16,644 nt of DNA, from contig DSDZ01000396.1 of NCBI GenBank assembly GCA_011048475.1, forward strand, positions 1 to 16,644, given 5' to 3'. Under the pieces are notes generated by a model that was not told where the DNA came from, did not search any database, and saw nothing but the letters and a program-made list of their open reading frames with translations. Position 1 is the stretch's first letter; each line of letters starts with the position of its first letter. The translations under genes were made by a program, and so were the position numbers. The stretch is from Bacteroides sp. Lineage in GTDB: Bacteria > Bacteroidota > Bacteroidia > Bacteroidales > GCA-2748055. Shown piece by piece: positions 1-6,497 of the stretch.

Positions 1-2
1 GA

Positions 3-551
3 TTCAAACTGGCGGTGGATATCGCCGGGCATGACCCGTACAGGGCCGTGACCCACAACAAGGGGATCTTTAACGGAATGGATGCGGTGGTCATGGCCAC
101 CGGGAACGATTTCAGGGCCGTGGAGGCCTGCGGTCATGCATATGCCGCGAGGAACGGCAGGTACACCGCACTCTCACACGCCGGGTTGTCAGGCAACACA
201 TTCCGCTTCACCCTGGAGGTCCCCCTGGCCCTGGGAACGGTGGGGGGACTGACGGGAGTACATCCCCTGGCCGGGGCTGCCCTTGAAATCCTGGGAAATC
301 CTTCGGCCGAAAAACTCATGCAGGTGGTAGCGGCGGCCGGACTGGCCAATAATTTCAGTGCCGTCCGCTCCCTGGTCACATCCGGCATCCAGCAGGGTCA
401 CATGAAAATGCACCTGAGCAACATCCTCAGGCGGCTCGGAGCCAGCGCAGAAGAGACGGTGAAGGTGGAGCATTATTTCAGGGACAGACCGGTCTCCTAT
501 GCCGGAGTGGTGAAGTTCCTCGGGTCCGTCAGGGGTGAATCAACGGAATAA
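3..551 (+). CDS. Hydroxymethylglutaryl-CoA reductase, class II, C-terminal part (5' truncated by window edge)
   Basis: This is the C-terminal ~182 residues of HMG-CoA reductase, which reduces HMG-CoA to mevalonate, the committed step of the mevalonate pathway. The reading frame is open to the window edge, so the real start lies upstream; the GTG at 15 is internal. Three of the four catalytic residues known from Pseudomonas mevalonii HMGR (Lys267, Asp283, His381) can be aligned. They are the Lys in HNKG (60-62), the Asp in TGND (108-110, the same 16-residue spacing) and the His in GIQQGHM (399-401). The DPYRAVTHNKG block is typical of class II enzymes. The fourth residue, a Glu, would be upstream of the window. 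The stop overlaps the next start as TAATG (549-553), so the two genes are probably translationally coupled. The mevalonate-kinase context indicates a biosynthetic rather than mevalonate-degrading role. Cofactor preference cannot be judged from this fragment. Confidence 0.93.
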   Translation, partial: FKLAVDIAGHDPYRAVTHNKGIFNGMDAVVMATGNDFRAVEACGHAYAARNGRYTALSHAGLSGNTFRFTLEVPLALGTVGGLTGVHPLAGAALEILGNPSAEKLMQVVAAAGLANNFSAVRSLVTSGIQQGHMKMHLSNILRRLGASAEETVKVEHYFRDRPVSYAGVVKFLGSVRGESTE

Positions 552-1501
552 TGAATGATTTTTATGCACATGGCAAATTACTGCTGACTGCCGAGTACAT
601 GGTGATCCACGGCTCAAGCGCCCTGGCCCTCCCCCTGCGGGTGGGACAATCACTGAAAAGGATCCGCTCGGACCGACGCGATGTCTTCACCTGGATGGCC
701 CTTTATGAGGACCGTCCATGGTTCAGTGCAGTCTTCGATCCCCTCCATCTGAAGGTTCTGGAGAGCAGCGACCCGGAGAAAGCTTCAAAGCTGACGAGGA
801 TCCTGGAAGCATGTATCGAGCTGATGCCCTCCTTCCAGAAAGAGCTGTTCACATGGGATGTGGAGACCAGCCTGGAATTTTCCCCCTCCTGGGGATTTGG
901 GAGCAGCTCTACACTGACAGCGCTTCTGGCCGAATGGGCGGAGGTAAATCCACTGGACCTGCACTTTCTGACCGCACCCGGTTCGGGGTATGATGTGGCA
1001 TGTGCCATCGCCGACGGACCCATTGTGTATAAAATCCGGGACGGATCGCCCCATTACAGGCATATTCCCTTTCATCCCCCGTTTTCCGACCGGATCTATT
1101 TTGCCTGGCTGGGCAGCAAACAGCAGACGGAAAAACACCTGAAGCAGGTCATTGATAAAATCCAGGTGGGATATGAGGAGATTCACCGGTTCAGCCGGCT
1201 CACAGAAGAGATGATCAGCGCCACCGATCTAGGCATTTTCGGAAAACTGATGGAGGAACACGAAGAGGAGCTCGCCGGGATCCTGGGAATGGAAAGGATC
1301 GCGGCAACCCGGCTCAGGTCACTTCCAGGTCACGTAAAATCCCTGGGAGCATGGGGAGGGGATTTTGTCATGATCATTTCCCAGGTGGATGAGGAAGAAC
1401 TGTTTGCATATCTGCATGAAAGGGACATCCTGGTGATCTTCAGGTATGATGACCTTGTCCTGGACAACATCAGCCGGAACAAATCCCCGGAGACACAATG
1501 A
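551..1501 (+). CDS. GYDIA-family GHMP kinase, candidate phosphomevalonate kinase
   Basis: This is a 316-residue GHMP-superfamily small-molecule kinase. The N-terminal strand carries a conserved Lys9 in HGKLLL followed by AEY (14-16). The ATP-binding loop is P112-S-W-G-F-G-S-S-S120, a variant of the PxxxGLGSS motif. A GSGYDVA block (144-150) places Asp148 where related kinases have the catalytic Asp. A C-terminal glycine motif, GAWGGDF, lies near the end. The GYDVA block marks it as the Bacteroidota GYDIA kinase family, with Val for Ile. Both GSGYDVA and KSLGAWGGD resemble the corresponding blocks of bacterial phosphomevalonate kinase (a GD[IL]A block and a GAGGGD block) more than those of mevalonate kinase. 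Because the operon supplies HMG-CoA reductase, decarboxylase and mevalonate kinase but no other phosphomevalonate kinase, I infer that this enzyme phosphorylates mevalonate 5-phosphate. That function is inference; the kinase fold is secure. The start overlaps the previous stop. Confidence 0.88.
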   Translation: MNDFYAHGKLLLTAEYMVIHGSSALALPLRVGQSLKRIRSDRRDVFTWMALYEDRPWFSAVFDPLHLKVLESSDPEKASKLTRILEACIELMPSFQKELFTWDVETSLEFSPSWGFGSSSTLTALLAEWAEVNPLDLHFLTAPGSGYDVACAIADGPIVYKIRDGSPHYRHIPFHPPFSDRIYFAWLGSKQQTEKHLKQVIDKIQVGYEEIHRFSRLTEEMISATDLGIFGKLMEEHEEELAGILGMERIAATRLRSLPGHVKSLGAWGGDFVMIISQVDEEELFAYLHERDILVIFRYDDLVLDNISRNKSPETQ

Positions 1502-1536
1502 TCAGAAGTCGAACGCTGGAACAGATGGTGAGATGA
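1498..1536 (+). other. 12-codon mini-ORF bridging the kinase and decarboxylase genes (possible translational coupler)
   Basis: An ATG at 1498 overlaps the stop of the upstream kinase as ATGA. It opens a 12-codon frame (MIRSRTLEQMVR) whose TGA at 1534-1536 overlaps the decarboxylase start at 1533, again as ATGA. The only non-overlapping gap in the mevalonate operon is therefore spanned exactly by a short frame that could hand ribosomes from one gene to the next. The peptide has no recognisable feature. The arrangement may be chance, since ATGA junctions are common in this operon. Confidence 0.3.
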
Positions 1537-2639
1537 AACAACCCTACGAGAAAAACCTGCTGGAAGAAATCCGGAAATCCGGGGGACCGGTTTACCCGCC
1601 CGCCGCAGGGAACACAGGCTGGTCCTGTCCCTCCAACATTGCCATTGTGAAATACTGGGGCAAAAAGATCTTCCAGATCCCCACGAACCCATCACTGAGC
1701 ATGACCCTGCATGAGGCGAGGACCCTCACCCGGGTTGAATATGATCATGATCCGAAGCGCACCCGCCGGGAGATCAGCTTCCGGTTCGAAGGCAGGGAGA
1801 TCCCCGCTTTCGAAGAACGGATCACTTCATACATCAGCCGCATGCAGGCCTACATCCCCTGCCTGTCCCACACCTCCCTGATGATCGATTCACGGAACAC
1901 CTTCCCCCACTCTTCAGGGATCGCCTCCAGCGCCTCCTCCATGGCCGCACTGGCCATGTGCCTGGTCACGCTGGAACAGGACATCACCCGGGGGACCGCA
2001 CCTGGTAATCTCCTTAAAAAAGCTTCTTTTATCGCCCGTCTGGGCTCCGGCAGTGCCGCCCGCTCCGTTTATCCCCGCCTGGCCCTCTGGGGAAAAACGG
2101 ATGGCTGGTCCGGTTCCAGTGATGAATTCGCCATCCCCGTCACCGGTTTTCATAAGGAGTTCGAAGGGATGCGGGATGCCATCCTGATCGTGGAATCGGG
2201 ACAGAAGAAGGTCTCCAGCAGCGCCGGTCACCAGCTCATGGAAAAAAACCCTTTTGCACCGGTGCGATTCGACCAGGCCCGCGGGAACCTCCTCAGGCTG
2301 CAATCCATCCTGGAGCAGGGCGACTGGACCGGGTTTATCGCAGTGATGGAGGAGGAGGCGCTGACGCTTCATGCCATGATGATGACCGGCAAACCGGGAT
2401 ACCTTTTGATGCAGCCGGGTACGGTTTCCATTCTCCACCGGATCATGGAATTCAGGGAAGAGACGGGTTACCGGGCAGGTTTTACCCTGGATGCAGGGGC
2501 CAATGTGCACCTGCTGTATTCCCGCCAGGATGCCGGTGCAGTGGAACAATTCATCACATCCGATCTCCTGAAGTACTGTGATGAGGGGATGATGATCAGG
2601 GACTTCATGGGAGAGGGACCCGAAAAAATCATGTCATGA
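1533..2639 (+). CDS. mvaD: Diphosphomevalonate decarboxylase
   Basis: This 368-residue enzyme carries out the ATP-dependent decarboxylation of mevalonate 5-diphosphate to isopentenyl diphosphate. The hallmark motifs are SNIAIVKYWGK (34-44, with the substrate lysine Lys40), NPSLSMTL just after it, the phosphate-binding loop HSSGIASSAS (126-135), GSGSAARS (171-178, with Arg177) and TLDAGAN with the catalytic Asp320. These correspond to Lys18, Arg158 and Asp302 of the yeast enzyme. All are intact, which argues for a true decarboxylase rather than mevalonate 3-kinase. I chose the ATG at 1533 because the frame upstream to 1446 lies inside the preceding kinase gene and encodes no family sequence. 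Even so, the protein starts about 30 residues before the first conserved block, longer than in yeast, so the N-terminus is the least certain part. The stop overlaps the mevalonate kinase start as ATGA. Confidence 0.94.
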   Translation: MKQPYEKNLLEEIRKSGGPVYPPAAGNTGWSCPSNIAIVKYWGKKIFQIPTNPSLSMTLHEARTLTRVEYDHDPKRTRREISFRFEGREIPAFEERITSYISRMQAYIPCLSHTSLMIDSRNTFPHSSGIASSASSMAALAMCLVTLEQDITRGTAPGNLLKKASFIARLGSGSAARSVYPRLALWGKTDGWSGSSDEFAIPVTGFHKEFEGMRDAILIVESGQKKVSSSAGHQLMEKNPFAPVRFDQARGNLLRLQSILEQGDWTGFIAVMEEEALTLHAMMMTGKPGYLLMQPGTVSILHRIMEFREETGYRAGFTLDAGANVHLLYSRQDAGAVEQFITSDLLKYCDEGMMIRDFMGEGPEKIMS

Positions 2640-3583
2640 ATCCATCAGGTGCACAGGGTTCCTATCCGTCGAAGATCATGCTGGTGGGCGAATACGGCGT
2701 GGTGCTCGGAGGAAGCGCACTGACCGTGCCCTTCCGGAAATTTTCCACCCGCGTCAGGCATGTCAGTGAGGCTTTCTCCGACAGGGCGACTTCCCCCGGC
2801 AGGGAGGCTGACGTGCGTATGTCCCAAAAGGTCCTGCAGGACATCTATTCTTACCTCCGGGATCTTCCCCCGAATGCATTCCATGCGGCACCTGACCTTG
2901 CACTTTTCCGTGACCAATACCGGGAATACTGGTTTGATTCGGACATCCCCGAGGGATACGGACTGGGAAGCTCGGGTACGGTCAGCGCGGCCGTCTATGA
3001 CCTGTTCTTCCCGGGTGCCGGGAAGATCCCCCTGGCGGACAGAAAAGAAGATCTGGCAATCATCGAATCCTTTTTCCACGGGAAAAGCTCGGGGGTAGAC
3101 GCCCTCACCTGCCATGCGGGGATTCCCCTGCATTTTGGAGACGGGGGGACGATCAGGGAGGTGGAGCTGGATCTGACCGGGCTGGCCGGCGGATACCGTT
3201 TTTTCCTGCTGGACTCGGGTGTAAAATTCGATACGGGGCCGCTGGTCAGGCACTTCCTTGAACAGATGAAGGATCCGGATTACGAAACCGCCATCCGGGA
3301 AGAATACCTGCCGCTGAACGACAGGTTGATCGAAGCCCTGCTGGGCAGGAGCGAGGCGGACATCGGCCTGCTTGTGCGCCTGCTTTCCGATTTCCAGTTC
3401 AACCATTTCCGCAGAATGATCCCGGATCACATGGCAGATGTCTGGATCGAAGGACAGGTCTCCAATGATTATTACCTGAAGCTGAATGGTTCCGGAGGGG
3501 GATTCATGCTGGGGATCACCCATCACACCATCATGGAGACGCTGGAGGAACGCTGGGGGAAAGAGCTGGTATGGGTCAGCTGA
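2636..3583 (+). CDS. Mevalonate kinase (GHMP family)
   Basis: This 315-residue GHMP kinase is expected to phosphorylate mevalonate to mevalonate 5-phosphate. Visible motifs are Lys13 in SKIMLVGEY, the ATP loop PEGYGLGSSG (105-114), the mevalonate-kinase signature HGKSSGVD (148-155) with the catalytic Asp155, and a C-terminal GSGGGF (285-290). The HGxxSGVD block separates it from phosphomevalonate kinases, in which that Asp sits in a GDxA context. The N-terminus has GEY where most mevalonate kinases have GEH, and the GYDIA-type kinase two genes upstream also has EY. It is the last gene of the + strand cluster. Its start overlaps the decarboxylase stop by 4 bp, and its end lies 20 bp from the convergent plug-domain gene, with no clear terminator between them. 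Confidence 0.9.
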   Translation: MNPSGAQGSYPSKIMLVGEYGVVLGGSALTVPFRKFSTRVRHVSEAFSDRATSPGREADVRMSQKVLQDIYSYLRDLPPNAFHAAPDLALFRDQYREYWFDSDIPEGYGLGSSGTVSAAVYDLFFPGAGKIPLADRKEDLAIIESFFHGKSSGVDALTCHAGIPLHFGDGGTIREVELDLTGLAGGYRFFLLDSGVKFDTGPLVRHFLEQMKDPDYETAIREEYLPLNDRLIEALLGRSEADIGLLVRLLSDFQFNHFRRMIPDHMADVWIEGQVSNDYYLKLNGSGGGFMLGITHHTIMETLEERWGKELVWVS

Positions 3584-3603
3584 ACCGCATCTCCGGGGGT
3601 GGA

Positions 3604-5325
3604 TCATTTTACCACGAACGGGATCCGGTTCTCAATGAATATCCCGGCATCGTCATACCCCCTGATCAGGATCTCGTAGGTTCCCTTCACATCCGATGTG
3701 TGAAAGCTGAAATTGCCTTTTTCACCGGGATTCAGGTTCACACCCGGATCCCAGAAAAGCGTGTTCCTCAGGTCCGGGAAATGGGGATCCTCCGGAGAGG
3801 TTGAAGGAGGGTTGGCATCGGGCACGGCCAGCATCTGGTAGTCCACCAGGAGCCCGGATGAGGGAAGGTCAATATACCCCAGGTTCCCCTCGCGTGTGAT
3901 CACGTTGACGATCCCGCCGAAGGTCACATCGCCCCTGACATAGGGTGCATTCACCACCTCGATCCTGTCCACAAGACCGGGAGAAACAGCAAGCAGGGCT
4001 TCCACATCAAAGATGGCCACCCCGTCGATCATCACCAACGGTTTGTATACCGCCAGGTCTGGATGTTCCCCTAGTACCTGTAATTCTTTGCCTCCCCTGT
4101 TTTTCTGCACCACCACATGATGTACCAGTTCGATGAAATACTCTTCCAGGTTGGCCAGGTTTATAAAATCGTCGAAACGTATGGCAGCGGACGGACGGCC
4201 GTAGAAGAATCCACCGGCAGTTTTAGTTTCGTCTTCGTTGAATTGGGGATCCAATGGATCCGGTTGAGGACCGGGGCCATACTGCTGCATTACCTGTGCA
4301 TTGACCGAAAGCCCTGTAGCCAGGCTCCTGGCCGGATCATCCGGGAGGAGAGGAAAGGAGGGGAGCCTGATGTTCCCGTTGCTGAAATCCTGGTCGATCA
4401 GGAGCTCAATGTGCTCATAATCCTCATGGTGGGCGGAAATAAAAAGATCCTCACGGCCGTGACGGCCCGGGAACGCCAGGTAAAACCGGCCTTCCGAATC
4501 GGAATAACAACAGTAAAAATTGCCCTCCTCGCCTAAAACGGATACGTAGATGACGGCATAGGGCACCGGCACTTCTTCCTGGCCGGTCACCGCGGTACCC
4601 GTCAGGGCCGCATCCCTGGTTTCCGGAATGAAATCCATCCGCCCCTCTCCGGAGATGCTGCATCCCGGACCTGAACCATACTGGGACCCATGTGTTCCAT
4701 CTTTGGAAACCGAAATACAGATCGTGGCGGCGCGGTCAGGATCGTTCCATTCCAGCAAGGCCTCCACCTTCTCCCTGGATCCGTATTCATTTCCGGGGAG
4801 GATGCAACGGAGTTTTCCGGCCTGGTCCGTGTCGGGGTACAATATGGTAGGATCTGCCGTGAAAGTTCCTGCCGTATCGGTCTCCAGGACCGAATTGGTG
4901 AATGGATCGATGATCAGCAGGGGTAGGTATGTGAATGATCCCGGGCCACAGTTACGCATCCAGCTGGTATAAGCTTTCAGATAGTGTGTACCCGATGCGA
5001 TATCCTGCGGAATGGTGATCACTCCCGTTCCGCCGTTGGGACCCACTGAGAATTTTTCCCTTGCCAGCGCCATTCCGGAAGGGGTAATGAGTTCCACGTG
5101 AAGGACTTCGCTCCAGGGAAGCGATCTCACCGTTTCACTGCTCCTGTTGAAGATCCGGAACCGGATTGTCTCCCCTGAAATATAGATGCCCCGGTCGGTC
5201 ATCAGTACAAATGCTTCTCCTTGCACTGCCACTGCAGCACTGTGCAGTACAGGAAAGATGCCCTGCGCAAACAGGGCGATCCAGAGGATGCGGAGAACGA
5301 TATGGATCCGGTTGTTTGTCATCAT
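3604..5325 (-). CDS. Secreted MG2-like / carboxypeptidase-regulatory-like protein with isolated TonB-receptor plug domain
   Basis: This 573-residue envelope protein has a hydrophobic signal segment at about 5-30. Residues ~35-145 resemble the MG2 (macroglobulin) domain seen in large Bacteroidota surface proteins, including the segment TDRGIYISGETIRFR. A second beta domain at ~250-310 resembles carboxypeptidase-regulatory repeats. Residues ~427-481 match the end of a TonB-receptor plug (IDGVAIFD, VDRIEVVNAP, GGIVNVITREG). The C-terminal ~90 residues (FWDPGVNL, FHTSDVKGTYEILIRG) match the tail usual in this protein class. No 22-strand barrel follows, so it cannot be a transporter by itself. It is the last gene of the minus-strand operon, its start overlapping the DUF4249 stop as ATGA. 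I infer a periplasmic or outer-membrane partner of the receptor at 6484-9270. The biochemical role is unknown. Domain assignments are by eye. Confidence 0.78.
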   Translation of the reverse strand: MMTNNRIHIVLRILWIALFAQGIFPVLHSAAVAVQGEAFVLMTDRGIYISGETIRFRIFNRSSETVRSLPWSEVLHVELITPSGMALAREKFSVGPNGGTGVITIPQDIASGTHYLKAYTSWMRNCGPGSFTYLPLLIIDPFTNSVLETDTAGTFTADPTILYPDTDQAGKLRCILPGNEYGSREKVEALLEWNDPDRAATICISVSKDGTHGSQYGSGPGCSISGEGRMDFIPETRDAALTGTAVTGQEEVPVPYAVIYVSVLGEEGNFYCCYSDSEGRFYLAFPGRHGREDLFISAHHEDYEHIELLIDQDFSNGNIRLPSFPLLPDDPARSLATGLSVNAQVMQQYGPGPQPDPLDPQFNEDETKTAGGFFYGRPSAAIRFDDFINLANLEEYFIELVHHVVVQKNRGGKELQVLGEHPDLAVYKPLVMIDGVAIFDVEALLAVSPGLVDRIEVVNAPYVRGDVTFGGIVNVITREGNLGYIDLPSSGLLVDYQMLAVPDANPPSTSPEDPHFPDLRNTLFWDPGVNLNPGEKGNFSFHTSDVKGTYEILIRGYDDAGIFIENRIPFVVK

Positions 5326-6497
5326 TGGGGCCAGAAATCAGGCGGTTCTCCCGAGCTGCCCCGGTACAGGCGGCAATCCAGGCACTCCCGGTCGGTTTCT
5401 CCTGTAATGATTTCTCCCGTTTCCGGCCAGGTGGCCCTGGATAAAAAGATCGGGAGATCCTGCAGGCGGAAATAGTTTAACCTGGGAAATTGGAAAGTCG
5501 GGAAACAGAAGATACGGTCAGGTACTTCCAGCCCTTCCACATCCCTGATAAAGATCCGCTTCTCAGATACCGCCGAAACACTGAAAAAGCCCAGCACCCT
5601 TTCTTCCGGATCGTCACAGCTGCAGATATTTCCCGGGGTAATGGATGGCTGGGTGTCAAACAGCGCGCCTGCCTCCTGGACGTTCTTTTTCAGGTTATCC
5701 CAGTACCTGAAAGCGGCCTCATCCAGGGATAGCTGCCTGACAAGCAGGCTGTATCCATGCCTGAGACGCTGGGTCTGGTTGGATACGAAATGAAGTGGCT
5801 TCATGGAGTAGCGCCCCGCTGCAAGATTCCCTGTTTCCTGTGTGAAGATCTCCGGGATATGCCGGGTGATCCAGCACTGCCGGTCTGACATGTTGTCCGG
5901 CAGCGGCCTCAGCACACGGTCCAGGTCATAAATGAATCCTTCATAAGGGGGATTGTGGAACTCATACGTTTCGGTCACATCCCACATGAGGAACCGGTCG
6001 GCTCCCGGATCAACAATGAAGTCCATATAGAACCTGAGGCCCTCCACTGTCGTGCCCGGATCATCGCCCGGAGCAGTTTCAATCCTGTAGTAAACCGAAT
6101 CGATGGTCAATGCCGGATGCAGGGTGGCGAACTCAGATTCATACCTGTTCCCGCCGGAAGTGATCAGCAATAGCCGGTAGCTGCCGCCTTCCTGAAGAAA
6201 ATCATCCGGAAGATCGCCCAGGTAATCGCCACCACCCGATTCGGCGAAATTGATCATGTCGCCCCTTTCATTTTCCACCTGTACTACAGCTCCTGATTCG
6301 GGCTTGTATTCAGGAAAAATGAGACCGTCACTCCGGGAAAGATTGATGGTCTGGGTGCCTGGGCCACCTGTAAGATGTGCATTTACCACCAGGATCCCCG
6401 TAAGGTGATCTGTATTCCCGGGATAATACCTCTCCACACAGGCCGTAAGGAAGGCGGCCAGCACCATGAAAACCCACGCCGTCCTAGTTGCTTTCAT
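5322..6497 (-). CDS. DUF4249 family outer-membrane lipoprotein (paralog A)
   Basis: This 391-residue predicted lipoprotein has an N-terminal hydrophobic segment and a lipobox LTAC with Cys20. The body is the DUF4249 family, which in Bacteroidota usually sits beside a TonB-dependent receptor. Family-like blocks are GILVVNAHLTGGPG, RYESEFATL, TIDSVYYRIE, ETYEFHNPP and the terminal CLDCRLY...PPDFW. The CxxC pair is Cys372/Cys375. Other cysteines (QCWIT, NICSC) may also form disulfides or bind a ligand. It is clearly homologous to the product of 10036-11196. It overlaps the receptor gene by 14 bp upstream and the plug-domain gene by 4 bp downstream, so coupled expression is likely. I infer a surface or periplasmic lipoprotein working with the receptor. 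The family has no established biochemical function that I know of. Confidence 0.88.
   Translation of the reverse strand: MKATRTAWVFMVLAAFLTACVERYYPGNTDHLTGILVVNAHLTGGPGTQTINLSRSDGLIFPEYKPESGAVVQVENERGDMINFAESGGGDYLGDLPDDFLQEGGSYRLLLITSGGNRYESEFATLHPALTIDSVYYRIETAPGDDPGTTVEGLRFYMDFIVDPGADRFLMWDVTETYEFHNPPYEGFIYDLDRVLRPLPDNMSDRQCWITRHIPEIFTQETGNLAAGRYSMKPLHFVSNQTQRLRHGYSLLVRQLSLDEAAFRYWDNLKKNVQEAGALFDTQPSITPGNICSCDDPEERVLGFFSVSAVSEKRIFIRDVEGLEVPDRIFCFPTFQFPRLNYFRLQDLPIFLSRATWPETGEIITGETDRECLDCRLYRGSSGEPPDFWPQ

Noticed and set aside
1446..1532. N-terminal extension of the decarboxylase gene
   Set aside because: It overlaps the coding end of the preceding kinase and gives residues unlike the family. 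The ATG at 1533 with its ATGA overlap is preferred.
2645..3607. 320-codon open frame on the minus strand
   Set aside because: It lies wholly antisense to mevalonate kinase, which has full family motifs. The translation is low-complexity-like with no domain and fits a GC-rich codon shadow.
3584..3625. Possible hairpin GTGG ... CCAC at the convergent junction
   Set aside because: The stem is only 4 bp with an A-A mismatch next to it and no U-tract on either strand, too weak to call a terminator.
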